A stretch of 64,000 nt of DNA from the NCBI RefSeq assembly GCF_048565625.1, contig NZ_JBLZUR010000002.1, positions 248,001-312,000 on the forward strand, in the 5' to 3' direction. The notes beneath the pieces are model-generated. The model saw only the letters and a program-made list of their open reading frames with translations. It was not told where the DNA came from and ran no database searches. This document shows positions 17,535-26,549 of this stretch, piece after piece. This DNA comes from JBLZUR01 sp048565625 (GTDB taxonomy: Bacteria; Pseudomonadota; Alphaproteobacteria; Sphingomonadales; Sphingomonadaceae). The translations under genes and the position numbers were made by a program. Every line of letters begins with the position of its first letter. Position 1 is the stretch's first letter.

Positions 17535-17569
17535 GAAAGAAAAAGGGCCGGGATCATCGATCCCGGCCC
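17535..17569 (-). terminator. Rho-independent terminator of the TonB receptor gene
   Basis: An 11-bp perfect stem (17545-17555 with 17559-17569) and 3-nt loop are followed, reading the minus strand, by TTTTTCTTT at 17536-17544. It lies just after the receptor stop at 17578 and insulates the EthD-Rieske operon, which must therefore have its own promoter or depend on readthrough. Confidence 0.9.
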
Positions 17570-17577
17570 CTCTTGCG

Positions 17578-20163
17578 TCAGAACTTGTAGGAGGCGCTGA
17601 CCCCGTATTCGGCGGGCCGGCCGGCATAGCGGACGATGTTGTCATATGCCTGGATCGCCTGGGTCCAATAGTACTTGTTGAAGATGTTCTTGCCCCAGAC
17701 GGTCATCCGCCAATGCCCGTCCGCGGTGGCGATGCCGAGATTGCCGTCGACCAGCGCGCGGGCGTTGATCTTGTAGCGTTCGCGATCGAGCGCCGAGGTC
17801 GTCAGGATGCCGATCGAGGAGCTCTGGCCGTTCACGCCCGCGCCGATGAAGAAGTTGAAGCGGTCGTTGATCGGCGTCGTGTAGTCGGCGCGGATGGCGT
17901 ACTGCAATTCGGGCGCGAAGGGCAGGTCGACGCCCTTGAAGGATGCAATGACCGGATCACGCAGGCCGAGTGAATTAACCGTCGAGCCGACAATGCCGTC
18001 ATAACGGCGCACCTTCGCGTCGAGGTAGGTCGCCGAGGCCGACAAGGTGAGGCCCTGCGCCGCCTGGGCGTTGATCGAGATCTCGGCACCCTTTACCTTC
18101 GACTTCGGCACGTTCACGAGGTTGTCGAGCGCGCCGAAGATCGGATCGACGAACTTCGCGCGAAGCTGCTTGTCGCGGAAGTCGTACAGGAACGCGGCAC
18201 CGTTGATTGACACCTTGCGATCGAAGAGCTGGGCCTTGAACCCGCCTTCATAGTCGGTCAGCTTTTCCTGCGTCACCGGATCGTAGGCCGAGTAGATGGC
18301 GCCGGCTAGCGTCGGGAAGCTGCCCGCCTTGAAGCCGCGCGAGACGTTCAGGTAGATCAGCAGGTTGCTGGTCGGCTTGAAGTCGACGCCCGCGCTCCAC
18401 GAGGTGCTGTCCTCGTTGAGCTTGTCCTGACGCGGCTTGGTGGTCAGGTAGGTGTCGGGATCAACCGGCGTCCCGTCGGCATTGACGCGGTTGTCGATCG
18501 CGATGCCCTCGCCACACTGGATCGTCGGCACGGCCCCGCCATACAGCGCCGCGTAGGTCGCGTTGAAGAAGTTCGTGAGCGAGCACGGACCCAGCGCGCC
18601 GCCGGGGAACAGCCCGGGTGTCTCGAATGGTGAGCGGATAAAGGCGTCGCGCTTGGCCTTGGTCTGCCGGATACCACCCTTCAGGGTGATCTGGTCGGTG
18701 ACGTCGAATTCGATATTCCCGAACGCGGCGTAGTTCTTCATCGTCTGGTCGGAACCGTAGGCATTACCCGAAAAGCCGTTCTGCGCGCGTGACGAGGTTC
18801 CGCCGATATAGAGGTAGATCAACTCGTCGGCCGTGGTGTGCTCATAGTTCGCACCGAGAGTGTAGCGCAGGCGATTGCTGCCCGAGTTCGCGATGCGAAG
18901 CTCGCTCGTGAACGACTTCACCTTGCCGATATCCGGATCAAGGTCCAGCCCCTCGGTCGATGTACCGTCCGATTCAGTGGCGTTCAGGAACCGGAGATGG
19001 CTGTACCCGCTGATCGAGGTGATCGTCAGATCATCGGAGAGATCGTAGTCGGCGCGCAGCGAGGTTTGCCAGAACTTGTTGTCCGCAAACGGCCGGTGGT
19101 TCGGATCCCAATCAGCCGCCCGCGCCTTGTTCGGCGCGATCGGGTAGAGGAAGATCGGCAGATTGGCGGGCACCGCACCGATCGGGCCGACCGAACCCGG
19201 CGGGTTCTGCGGCTGGACGTATTTGTGCTGCGGCGCCTGCGGATCGCTCTGGTCGCGCCAGCCGTTCAGGTTGAAGCTGAACCGCAGGCTGTCGCTCGGC
19301 TCCCAGTCGAGCAGGAAGCGGCCGGCGACGTTCTTGGTCTCGCCGAGCGTGTCCTGCCGGTTGTTGCTGCTGGGCGCCACGCCGATCGCCACCAGCGCTG
19401 GATCGACGCCGCCGTCGACGCGGGTATAGCTCTTCTGCCAATCGTCGCCGCGCGCGAACTTGACGGCAAGGCGCGCTTTCATCGTGCTGGTCAGCGCGCC
19501 GCTGACATAGGCCGAACCCTCGACCATGTTGAACCGGCCGTAGCTGAGCTCCGCACCGGCATGGAAGGCGTCGGTCGGCTTGGCGGCAACGAAGTTGATC
19601 GCGCCGGCGGTCGCGTTATTGCCGAACAGGGTGCCCTGCGGCCCCTTCAGCACCTCGACGCGCTCCAAGTCGAACGCGGTCAGCGCCGACATCGCGGGCA
19701 GCGAGAGAGGCACCTGATCGAGGTAGAGGCTGACGCTCGGATAGGCGGCAAGCGACGCTTCGAAGAAGCCGACGCCGCGGATCGTGTAGACCGGCGTCGA
19801 GTTCGGCGTCGGGGCGAAGGTCAGGCCGGGCGTCACCTTGGCGAGGTCCGCCACGTTGCCGACGCGCTGGGTGGCGAGCTGCTGGCCGCTCAGCGCCGAG
19901 ATGGTCAGGCCGACGCGGTTCAGGCTCTGCTCGCGCTTGGTCGCGGTGACGACGATCTCGCCGACATTGTCGCTGGATGAGGCGTCTGCACCGGGGCCGG
20001 CGCCACCGGCCGCGCCGGGCTGGCCGGGCGCTGCGCCGGCGGGACCCGCGCCGCCCGTATCGCCGCCGCTCGGCGCGGTCTGGGCGAACGCCGTCGCGCT
20101 GCTAACGCTCACGAGCAACAGCGCCGAGCTGCCAAGCAGGCGCAGGAAGACTGGCGATTTCAT
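17578..20163 (-). CDS. TonB-dependent outer-membrane receptor
   Basis: An 861-residue receptor. A signal peptide spans about residues 1-28 with cleavage after AFAQ. A Gly/Ala/Pro-rich linker leads to the TonB-box region GEIVVTATKR near 68-77. The plug carries VYTIRGVG and LKGPQGTLFGNNATAGAINF, and the chain ends in the aromatic YKF required for beta-barrel assembly. I prefer ATG 20163 over TTG 20166, since GAGGGG at 20172-20177 fits it better. Receptors placed beside oxygenases in sphingomonads usually import the hydrophobic growth substrate, so uptake of the compound degraded by this block is likely. Confidence 0.93.
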   Translation of the reverse strand: MKSPVFLRLLGSSALLLVSVSSATAFAQTAPSGGDTGGAGPAGAAPGQPGAAGGAGPGADASSSDNVGEIVVTATKREQSLNRVGLTISALSGQQLATQRVGNVADLAKVTPGLTFAPTPNSTPVYTIRGVGFFEASLAAYPSVSLYLDQVPLSLPAMSALTAFDLERVEVLKGPQGTLFGNNATAGAINFVAAKPTDAFHAGAELSYGRFNMVEGSAYVSGALTSTMKARLAVKFARGDDWQKSYTRVDGGVDPALVAIGVAPSSNNRQDTLGETKNVAGRFLLDWEPSDSLRFSFNLNGWRDQSDPQAPQHKYVQPQNPPGSVGPIGAVPANLPIFLYPIAPNKARAADWDPNHRPFADNKFWQTSLRADYDLSDDLTITSISGYSHLRFLNATESDGTSTEGLDLDPDIGKVKSFTSELRIANSGSNRLRYTLGANYEHTTADELIYLYIGGTSSRAQNGFSGNAYGSDQTMKNYAAFGNIEFDVTDQITLKGGIRQTKAKRDAFIRSPFETPGLFPGGALGPCSLTNFFNATYAALYGGAVPTIQCGEGIAIDNRVNADGTPVDPDTYLTTKPRQDKLNEDSTSWSAGVDFKPTSNLLIYLNVSRGFKAGSFPTLAGAIYSAYDPVTQEKLTDYEGGFKAQLFDRKVSINGAAFLYDFRDKQLRAKFVDPIFGALDNLVNVPKSKVKGAEISINAQAAQGLTLSASATYLDAKVRRYDGIVGSTVNSLGLRDPVIASFKGVDLPFAPELQYAIRADYTTPINDRFNFFIGAGVNGQSSSIGILTTSALDRERYKINARALVDGNLGIATADGHWRMTVWGKNIFNKYYWTQAIQAYDNIVRYAGRPAEYGVSASYKF

Positions 20164-20166
20164 CAA

Positions 20167-20562
20167 TGCATCCCCTCTGAAACGGCATTTTCCGTGCCTT
20201 CGCGTTTGATCTTATGGCGAAGGCGCATCTCCTATACGCAAGACAATCGAGCCGATCAAAAACTTTCCATGCGAGTGACCTGTTTTTTCCGGGGCGAGAT
20301 TCTCGCGTCTGGCGGGGCAGGGTCGTTGCCGAGCAGATCGGCATCCCGCCCGGCATTCTGCGCCGCCTCGCCAACAGGAGGAGTGCTAAGCGAACCGCCC
20401 GATCTTTAGCCTTCCAATGTAGGAAAATAAGTGCTTTGCCGCTGCTGGCTCTTTCGATCGTTTATCATCCCCGCTCGCGTGCGGGCGCGTGCAGGCGGGC
20501 GCGGGCGCACCCGTTGAGATGGGACTTTTGAGACTTTCCATCCTTTCGCGGCCGTCGCGACA
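20167..20562. other. Intergenic region with a candidate sigma-70 promoter for the TonB receptor
   Basis: This 396-bp gap has no convincing gene. On the minus strand TTGATC (20254-20259) and TATAGG (20231-20236) are separated by 17 bp and lie about 68 bp upstream of the receptor start, a credible promoter. The stretch 20470-20512 is simple GC-rich sequence. A perfect 7-bp hairpin (CGCGACA at 20556-20562 with TGTCGCG at 20568-20574) surrounds the stop codon of the MerR-family gene but has no T-run. Confidence 0.45.
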
Positions 20563-21315
20563 TTACCTGTCGCGCTCTCCCGGTGCGATCGGCGGCAACA
20601 TCGCAGGCTCCGGCAGCACCGGCGCATCGTCCTGCGTCGCGTCATGGATAAAGCGCATGAACGACTTCTGCCGCAGCAGGCCAAAGAAATCGAGCATCAG
20701 CGGTAGCGCCTGTTGCAACATGGTCGCCGCCCGCTCCTCATCGATGCGCCCTGAAACCCTTTCAAGAAAAAGTCGGGCCTCGTTCGCCGCGACATATTCG
20801 GACGCCTCGCGGTAGTAGGACAGGATGTCCGGCGAAAAGCCGATCTGCTCGATAAAGCCGACCTGCCGCATCCGACCCCAGATCTCGATCAGCTTCGCGT
20901 CGCTCAGGGTCAGCCGCACACCGCCGTCCTCGCGCTGCGGCGAGACGAGGCCGAGCTGTTCGAGCGCATCGACGTCCGTCTCGGCGCTGGGATTGCTGTC
21001 GTGGAGCACATCGACCGGCACCGTCTCGGCACCGATCCCAACGCGGGTGGCGAGGAGTTCCTCCAGATGATGGAACGCGCCCGCCTCCAGCCGGCGGGAT
21101 GCGTTGCCCGCCAATGCCGACTTGATCTGCGCCAGCGTCAGCCCGCTGTCCCGTTGCAACTCCCGCACGGCCAGGATCGCGCGGACATGGGTCTCGTCAT
21201 AATCGGCGACATTGCGGGCCGGGCGATGCGGTTCGGGCAAGAGGCCGTTGCGAAAGAAGACGCGGATCGTCTCGCGGTTCACCCCCGTCCGCGCCTCCAG
21301 ATCCCGCATCTTCAT
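20563..21315 (-). CDS. MerR-family transcriptional regulator
   Basis: A 250-residue regulator. The N-terminal MKMRDLEARTGVNRETIRVF is a MerR winged helix-turn-helix, followed by FRNGLLPEP, the D-Y-D-E-T wing and LRRDSGL-type segment (RELQRDSGLTL near 66-76). There is no cysteine cluster for metal binding. The long C-terminal half (about 100-250) is an unassigned ligand or dimer domain. It is divergent from the CmtD-like gene with 110 bp between starts, so it may control that gene or the downstream catabolic genes. The effector is unknown. Confidence 0.85.
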   Translation of the reverse strand: MKMRDLEARTGVNRETIRVFFRNGLLPEPHRPARNVADYDETHVRAILAVRELQRDSGLTLAQIKSALAGNASRRLEAGAFHHLEELLATRVGIGAETVPVDVLHDSNPSAETDVDALEQLGLVSPQREDGGVRLTLSDAKLIEIWGRMRQVGFIEQIGFSPDILSYYREASEYVAANEARLFLERVSGRIDEERAATMLQQALPLMLDFFGLLRQKSFMRFIHDATQDDAPVLPEPAMLPPIAPGERDR

Positions 21316-21425
21316 CCAACTTGTCCCAACCGCTCGGTGTGCTCCGCCCGCCATAGCGGGCACGGCGACGGATTGTCACCTTCGGCCGAACCGGGCATGC
21401 CCATGCGAAATCGAGGGAGGATGTC

Positions 21426-22088
21426 ATGGTAACGGCGGCGGATCAGCGCCTGGTTCAGCAGGCGGCGCGCGCATTGGGCGGCGCGGGGCTGGTCCATGCC
21501 TATGGGCATTGCAGTCTGAGGCTCGATGCGGACAGTTTTCTCGTCTGCGCGGCGATGCCGATGGGGCTGATCGGGGAGGAGCCAGGGACCGTGGTGCCGG
21601 TGGCCGCTCCCTTGCCGGACGGCGTGCTGGGGGAGGTGCGGGCGCATCAGGCGATCTACGCGCGCCGGCCGGAGGTGCGCGGCATCTGCCGGATCATGCC
21701 GCCGGCGCTCATGGCGCTGTCCACCCAGCGCATCTTGCCGCGCCCGCGCCACGGCATCGGCGCCTATTTCCCCGATCTGGTTCTCTGGGACGACCCGCGC
21801 CTTCTCCGCGACGATGCCAGCGCCGCCGCGCTCGGGGAGACGCTCGGCGGCGCACCGGCGATCGTGATGCGGGGCAATGGCGCGGTGGTCGTCGCCGATG
21901 CGCTGGAAAAGGCGGTGACCCTCTCATGGTTCCTTGAGGACGCCGCGCGCGTCGAGCTGGCGGTGCGCTCCAGCGGTGCCGATCCGGAGACGGGCTTGCT
22001 CGACGCCGAGGAGACCGCCGCCCGCCAGGTCTTTGCGGGCGGCGTCGTCGAGAGGATGTGGGCCTATCTCACCGCCAAGGCGGGCTGA
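21426..22088 (+). CDS. Class II aldolase/adducin-fold protein, candidate HCOMODA decarboxylase (CmtD-like)
   Basis: A 220-residue protein of the class II aldolase/adducin fold. GLVHAYGHCSLRL near 20-32 resembles the substrate and metal-binding loop of the fold, AHQAIYARRPEVRGICRI near 74-91 is the next signature, and MRGNGAVVV near 141-149 closes it. One usual zinc His is replaced in the PPALMA segment, so metal geometry may differ. In p-cumate degradation CmtD is, to my knowledge, a member of this fold that decarboxylates the ring-cleavage product. Its position beside the hydrolase, extradiol dioxygenase and cis-diol dehydrogenase supports that role, although it is on the opposite strand. 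Confidence 0.68.
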   Translation: MVTAADQRLVQQAARALGGAGLVHAYGHCSLRLDADSFLVCAAMPMGLIGEEPGTVVPVAAPLPDGVLGEVRAHQAIYARRPEVRGICRIMPPALMALSTQRILPRPRHGIGAYFPDLVLWDDPRLLRDDASAAALGETLGGAPAIVMRGNGAVVVADALEKAVTLSWFLEDAARVELAVRSSGADPETGLLDAEETAARQVFAGGVVERMWAYLTAKAG

Positions 22089-22910
22089 TCAGCCGAGCAG
22101 GAATGGGGTCACCAGTTCGACGAAGCGGTCGCGCTTCTCGATCTGGGTCCAATGGCCGCATTCGCCAAAGACGTGCAGTTCGGAATGCTTGAGCAAGCTG
22201 GAAAAGCGATAGGCGTTCTCGACCGGCACGATCACGTCTTCGCGTCCGTGGACGATCATCGCCTTGTGCTCGATGCGGCGGATGTCGTCCTCCGGCGTGG
22301 CGAGGCGGGACAGTTTCTCCTGCCGCGGTTCGGGGAACAGGCGCTCATAGGCGGCGCGGCCTTCCGGACGCAGGCTCGCCTCATGCCGCGACTGCACGAT
22401 CACGTCGGTGACGAGGTCGGCATTGTACGCAAAGGTCGTCATCAGCGCGCGCATGTTCTCAAGCGTCGGCTCGTAGTTCCAGACCCGCTCGAGCCCCTCG
22501 GTCATCTTGAAGTCGAGGCCGGCCGCGCCCATCAGCACGAACTTGTCCACCCGGTTCGGGTGCCGCGCGGCCGTAGCGAGGCTCAGCGCGCCACCATAGC
22601 TGTTGCCGATGAACGACGCCTTCTCGATCCCCAGCGCGTCGAGCAGGCCGATGATATGGGCCACCCAGACATCGAGCGTGAAGTCCTTGATGTCTGCCGG
22701 ACAGTCGGTGTAGCCGAAGCCGACCATGTCCGGCGCGATCACGCGGAAGTGGCGGGCAAGATCGGGAATGACGCCGCGCCAGTTGGCGAAACCGGTGACG
22801 CCCGGGCCGGACCCGTGGATCAGGATCAGCGGCGGACCTTCGCCTTCCTCGATATAGTTGGTGCGGATGCCATTGGCGACGATCGACTTGCCGATCTCGG
22901 GATTGGTCAC
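22089..22910 (-). CDS. cmtE: Meta-cleavage product hydrolase (CmtE-like alpha/beta hydrolase)
   Basis: A 273-residue alpha/beta hydrolase of the carbon-carbon bond hydrolase group. HGSGPGVTGFANW near 33-45 is the oxyanion signature of this group, GNSYGGAL near 101-108 carries the nucleophilic Ser, VHGREDVIVP supplies the Asp and GHWTQIEK the His. These enzymes cleave vinylogous 1,5-diketones from meta ring fission. In the cumate pathway the products are isobutyrate and 2-hydroxypenta-2,4-dienoate. It starts at GTG 22910 with AGGAGAGAG upstream and is the last gene of the minus-strand dioxygenase operon. The symbol is inferred from context; MhpC, BphD or DmpD-type activity is the alternative. 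Confidence 0.8.
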   Translation of the reverse strand: MTNPEIGKSIVANGIRTNYIEEGEGPPLILIHGSGPGVTGFANWRGVIPDLARHFRVIAPDMVGFGYTDCPADIKDFTLDVWVAHIIGLLDALGIEKASFIGNSYGGALSLATAARHPNRVDKFVLMGAAGLDFKMTEGLERVWNYEPTLENMRALMTTFAYNADLVTDVIVQSRHEASLRPEGRAAYERLFPEPRQEKLSRLATPEDDIRRIEHKAMIVHGREDVIVPVENAYRFSSLLKHSELHVFGECGHWTQIEKRDRFVELVTPFLLG

Positions 22911-22944
22911 GGAAACTCTCTCCTGTAAAAGCGCGTGAAGCGGC

Positions 22945-23700
22945 TCAGAGCATCGTCGTCCCGCCGTTCACCGAGATGACCTGCCCGGTGACGAAGGCGG
23001 CTTCGGGTGAGGCGAGATAGGCGACCATGCTCGCCACCTCTTCGGATGTGCCGGCGCGGCCCATCGGAATGACGTCGACGACCTTGCGGATCAGTTCGGG
23101 ATCGCGCGCCTCGATCTCGCGATATTGCGGCGTCACCACGGCGCAGGGTGCCACCGTGTTGACGGTTATGCCGTCGCGCACGAACTCGCGCGCCAAGCCG
23201 CTCGTCATGCCGTGGACGCCGCCCTTGGCCGCGTTATAGCCGGCATGATCGACCAGACCGTTGCGGACCGAATCCGCGCCGATGTTGACGATGCGGCCCC
23301 AGCCTGCCGCCTTCATCACCGGCAGCGCGTAGTAGCTGCACCAGACGGCGGTCCACAGGTTGCGATCGATCGTCGCCCGCAGCGTCTCCACCGTATGCGA
23401 CAGGAACGGGCGGATGATGCCGCCGCCGGCATTGTTGACCAGCACGCCGACCGGCCCGAATGCCGTGCTCGTCGCTTCGATCAGCGCCGCGGCAATCTCC
23501 GGATCGGACAGGTCGCCCTCGTGCGTCGCGGTGCGTTCGCCCTTGGGATCGATGCGGCGCGCGGCTGCGTCCGCCTCATCCCTGGAAAGGTCGGCGATCA
23601 TCACGCGCGCACCGTCGGCCCAAAGGCGCGCGGCGATCGCCTCGCCGATGCCCCGGCCCGCGCCGGTGACGACGGCGACCCGCCCGCTGAGGTCAGGCAT
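22945..23700 (-). CDS. Short-chain dehydrogenase, candidate cis-dihydrodiol dehydrogenase (CmtB-like)
   Basis: A 251-residue SDR with VTGAGRGIG near 11-19, IADLSR after beta-2, NNAGGG near 88-93 and YNAAK with the catalytic Tyr and Lys near 151-155. Its ATG overlaps the stop of the extradiol dioxygenase gene by 8 bases. It therefore lies between ring dihydroxylation, ring cleavage and hydrolysis genes. The natural role is dehydrogenation of the cis-dihydrodiol made by the adjacent dioxygenase to a catechol. That role is inferred from operon position; the sequence itself only shows an SDR. Confidence 0.8.
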   Translation of the reverse strand: MPDLSGRVAVVTGAGRGIGEAIAARLWADGARVMIADLSRDEADAAARRIDPKGERTATHEGDLSDPEIAAALIEATSTAFGPVGVLVNNAGGGIIRPFLSHTVETLRATIDRNLWTAVWCSYYALPVMKAAGWGRIVNIGADSVRNGLVDHAGYNAAKGGVHGMTSGLAREFVRDGITVNTVAPCAVVTPQYREIEARDPELIRKVVDVIPMGRAGTSEEVASMVAYLASPEAAFVTGQVISVNGGTTML

Positions 23701-24595
23701 CGACGGAGGCCAGAAGCGCGCCGGTCTTGGCGAAGCGCGGATCGGGTACGCTGCCCCAGGTGTCCAGCGTCTCGGGCGTCGGGTCCAAGTCGCGCGGATC
23801 GCGCGCATCGTGCTCGCCGAACTCTTCCATGCCGAAGCTGTACTCGGCCGTCATCCCGTCGGGATCGAGGAAGTAGAGGAAGATGCTGCCCGACGGCTCA
23901 TGGCGGCCGGGGCCGAAGACGATCGGCACGTCGGCCTTCTTCATCCGGTTCATGCCGCGTCCCACGTCGTCGATGTCCGACACCATGAAGTTGACGTGGT
24001 TGTACCCGTCCTGCGGTGCCGCGATCACCGCCAGCGAGTGGTGCAGCGGATTGGGGAAGCAGCGAAGGAACGCGATTCGGTTCGGCACCGCGTCGGAGAT
24101 CGCGAAGTTCAGCGTCTCCGTCCAGAACTTGAGCACCGCCGGGAAATCGCCGACATTCATCACGACATGCCCCAGCCGCGCGATCTTGGCGACGGTCGGC
24201 TCGAACGCGCCTTCCTCCTGCAAGCCGGTGATGAGTTCGACCTCCAGCCCCGATCCCGGTGCTGCGCAGCGCAGGCCCTTCTCGAAGCCGATCGAGGCCG
24301 CCTCGTCCGCCGGGACATCCTTGACGCTCAGCCCGGCGGCCGCGATCCGTTCACGGGCAGTGGCGAATTGCTGCGTGTCCGTCAGCTCGAACGACACGCG
24401 CCGCAGGCCGGGCGTCGGTCCCTTGCGCAACATGAGGTCGAGCGTCTTGCCGCTGCACCGCAGGCGCGCCTCGTCGGCATTGCTGGAGATGGTCTCCAGG
24501 CCGACAAGCCTGCCGTAGAAATCCGCACTCGCCGCGACATCCGTCACATCCAGCGCGATATAGGCAAGCCGCTTGTACCGGATCTTGTCGGTCAT
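23693..24595 (-). CDS. Type I extradiol ring-cleavage dioxygenase (VOC fold; CmtC-like)
   Basis: A 300-residue two-domain vicinal-oxygen-chelate protein. The C-terminal catalytic domain carries LGHVVMNV (first His, near 155), YNHVNFMV (second His, near 220) and TAEYSFGMEEF (Glu, near 270), the Fe(II) triad of extradiol dioxygenases. The N-terminal domain repeats the fold without metal ligands. It would open a catechol such as 2,3-dihydroxy-p-cumate next to a hydroxyl. The start at ATG 24595 follows the dioxygenase beta-subunit stop by 7 bp. The 2,3-dihydroxybiphenyl type is the alternative. Confidence 0.83.
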   Translation of the reverse strand: MTDKIRYKRLAYIALDVTDVAASADFYGRLVGLETISSNADEARLRCSGKTLDLMLRKGPTPGLRRVSFELTDTQQFATARERIAAAGLSVKDVPADEAASIGFEKGLRCAAPGSGLEVELITGLQEEGAFEPTVAKIARLGHVVMNVGDFPAVLKFWTETLNFAISDAVPNRIAFLRCFPNPLHHSLAVIAAPQDGYNHVNFMVSDIDDVGRGMNRMKKADVPIVFGPGRHEPSGSIFLYFLDPDGMTAEYSFGMEEFGEHDARDPRDLDPTPETLDTWGSVPDPRFAKTGALLASVDA

Positions 24596-24602
24596 TCTTG
24601 CC

Positions 24603-25109
24603 TCACAGGATGATGCTGATGCGGCCGTGCGGTCGCAATGCTTCGAGATCGAGCACGCAGGTCTTGCGCGCGATGCGCAGGTCGGCACCGTCGTCGGTCA
24701 GGAGATAGAGGTAGTGGCCGATATAGCTGTCGGTGACCCCGTCCTTGGATCGGTAGACGACGAAGGACGCGCGGACCGATACGAGGTCGCCCTCTGGCCG
24801 GGCAATCACGTTGGAGATCAGGCGCCGCGTACGGGATCGGGGCCATTCCGAATGCGCGCCCTTGTTCTTCAGGCGAACCACGCGCTCGTGCAGACGCGTG
24901 CGATCGTCGAACACGTAAAAGAGCGAGGTGTCCGGAGAAGCGGTATCGCCGTCCACGTCCATCGGCGGCACGAGATATTCGGCGTCGTCGGTGAACAGGG
25001 CCTCCCACTCGGTCAGCTGCCAGCGATCGAGCAGGTCGGCCTCATGAAAGAGCAGCGCCTCGACCCGGTGCTGCAGGATCATCGCGGCGGTGACGTCGGG
25101 TGCGCTCAC
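24603..25109 (-). CDS. Aromatic-ring-hydroxylating dioxygenase beta subunit
   Basis: A 168-residue NTF2-like-fold subunit. The HEADLLDRWQLTEWEALFTDDAEYLVPP near the N-terminus and FYVFDDRTRLHERVVRLK are typical of small subunits of benzoate, biphenyl and cumate dioxygenases. It has no cofactor site and stabilises the alpha3beta3 hexamer. The GTG at 25109 overlaps the alpha-subunit stop (GTGA), so translation is coupled. Its partner is the alpha subunit immediately upstream. Confidence 0.9.
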   Translation of the reverse strand: MSAPDVTAAMILQHRVEALLFHEADLLDRWQLTEWEALFTDDAEYLVPPMDVDGDTASPDTSLFYVFDDRTRLHERVVRLKNKGAHSEWPRSRTRRLISNVIARPEGDLVSVRASFVVYRSKDGVTDSYIGHYLYLLTDDGADLRIARKTCVLDLEALRPHGRISIIL

Positions 25110-26368
25110 GCGTCCACCCCCGCGATCCGGCGATCCCATTCGGCCCAGAAGGCCCGCATCTGCAGCTCGTCGTCATAGGCCGATCCGCCCTCGCGCAGCA
25201 TCCCGCGCGAAATGTCGTTCCAGGCGGCTTCCTTCTCGTTGGCGTAGCCGATCTGGCACTTCTCGATCGCCTCGACGTCGTCGGGCGTGGCGAAGCCGCC
25301 GGGCCCCAGGAACTCGGTGAAGTTGAACAGCCTGTACTTGCGCAGCCAGTCGGACTCCTCGCGCGGGGCAAGCGACCAGGCGTTGACGTTGATGTAGTCC
25401 GGCGCGGTCGGGTAGAAGGTCCTGACCGTGATCGCCATGATGTCGTTCACGACCAGATTGGGGAAGATGATCATGTTGCGGTTGCGCCGGGCCAGCCGCT
25501 CCGCGCGCTCCTCGCCCAGCCGCGCCTCCAACTGCGCGTAGATCGCGTCGATCTCCATTTTGCCCTGCTCGCCCCAAAGCGGCACCCAGCTTGCGATCGG
25601 GCGGCCCCAGGGTGCCGCATATTCGATCACCGCATGGCCCTTGCGCAGGTCGCGGCCCACGCCTTCCAGCCGCGTGTTGTGGAGCGCGCCGTTGGCGTTC
25701 TTGAGGTATTCCAGATAGGTCGAATGGGTGCTGGCCGCGTGGTAGCCGTCCACCGAATTCTCGGCGAGCAGCTTCCAATTGCCGCGAATCGCATATTCTT
25801 GCGTCCCGCCGCTGATCACCATTCCCGACGGCGAGTGCTCCTGAACCAGCGTCAGGTAATCGCCCGCGTCGGCAAGATAGTCCGCCAGATCCTCGCCATC
25901 GGCGGCGAAGCTGATGAAGAAGAAGTCGCCGAACCGCGCGAGCCTCGGCACATGCGTCATCTGGCGGAACGGGTCCGTCTTCCAGTCCTCGCCGTAGCCG
26001 CCTGCACTCGGCAGGGTCATCAGCCGGCCATCCGCGGCGAAGACCCAGCCGTGGTACATGCACTGGAACGCCGGCGACTTGCCCTTGCGCTCGCGACACA
26101 CCATCGCGCCTCGGTGTGGGCAGGTGTTGAGCAGCGCGTGGAACTCGCCATCGCGATCGCGGGTGAAGAGGATCGGGCGGCGCGCGACGGTGCGGGTGAT
26201 GAAGCTGCCCGGCTCCGGCAGTTCGGACGCATGGGCGAGATAGAGCCAGCATCGATCGAAAATCGCGCTGTATTCCCGCTCGAATACGGCCTGATCGGTG
26301 AACGCGCGGCGGGGCACGCGGAAAATCCCGCGGCTCTCATCCACGACGGGGCGGAGATCGGTCAGCAC
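25106..26368 (-). CDS. Aromatic-ring-hydroxylating dioxygenase alpha subunit (candidate p-cumate 2,3-dioxygenase large subunit)
   Basis: A Rieske oxygenase large subunit of about 420 residues. NTCPHRGAMVC and FQCMYHGWVF supply the [2Fe-2S] ligands near residues 83-106. ENSVDGYHAASTH near 203-215 gives the Asp bridge and the His pair for the mononuclear iron. I place the start at GTG 26368 because GCGAGG (26376-26381, minus strand) lies 7 bases upstream; the ATG at 26398 has no ribosome site. The gene begins the operon alpha, beta, extradiol dioxygenase, cis-diol dehydrogenase, hydrolase. An operator-like element lies just upstream, shared with the TetR gene. Confidence 0.85.
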   Translation of the reverse strand: MLTDLRPVVDESRGIFRVPRRAFTDQAVFEREYSAIFDRCWLYLAHASELPEPGSFITRTVARRPILFTRDRDGEFHALLNTCPHRGAMVCRERKGKSPAFQCMYHGWVFAADGRLMTLPSAGGYGEDWKTDPFRQMTHVPRLARFGDFFFISFAADGEDLADYLADAGDYLTLVQEHSPSGMVISGGTQEYAIRGNWKLLAENSVDGYHAASTHSTYLEYLKNANGALHNTRLEGVGRDLRKGHAVIEYAAPWGRPIASWVPLWGEQGKMEIDAIYAQLEARLGEERAERLARRNRNMIIFPNLVVNDIMAITVRTFYPTAPDYINVNAWSLAPREESDWLRKYRLFNFTEFLGPGGFATPDDVEAIEKCQIGYANEKEAAWNDISRGMLREGGSAYDDELQMRAFWAEWDRRIAGVDA

Positions 26369-26413
26369 GCGGACACCTCGCCTAACCTCGCACGACATCC
26401 GGCGAGACTTTGT

Positions 26414-26435
26414 TATAAACCGAACAATCAGTATC
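26414..26435. promoter_or_regulatory. Operator-like element between dioxygenase operon and TetR gene
   Basis: TATAAACCG, a 6-base spacer and CAGT lie in the 181-bp divergent gap. The core ACCGA-ACAA-TCAGT is palindromic with one mismatch. The same TATAAACCG-N6-C(A/G)GT arrangement, with better symmetry, lies upstream of the ferredoxin reductase gene (33820-33841). The two sites suggest one repressor, most likely the adjacent TetR protein. Confidence 0.5.
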
Positions 26436-26549
26436 TAAGCTGCGGCGCGCCTGTCAACGGGCAAGTTGGACCGGTGGCGGTTCAATCAAGTGGCACTTGA
26501 CGGCCCATCGTGCTGTAATAGCGAGGGTTCGAAGGGGGCTGTGGAGGGG

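Noticed and set aside
17578..17700. The EthD and Rieske genes as part of the receptor transcript
   Set aside because: A strong terminator at 17535-17569 lies directly between them.
18838..19980. 380-residue plus-strand frame inside the TonB receptor gene
   Set aside because: The receptor is intact with plug and barrel motifs; the antisense frame is Arg-rich shadow sequence.
20470..20512. Short tandem GC repeat in the gap upstream of the TonB receptor
   Set aside because: Units are irregular and explained by local GC richness; no consistent period.
25100..26500. 466-residue plus-strand frame over the dioxygenase alpha gene
   Set aside because: The minus-strand gene has Rieske and iron-site motifs; the antisense frame does not.
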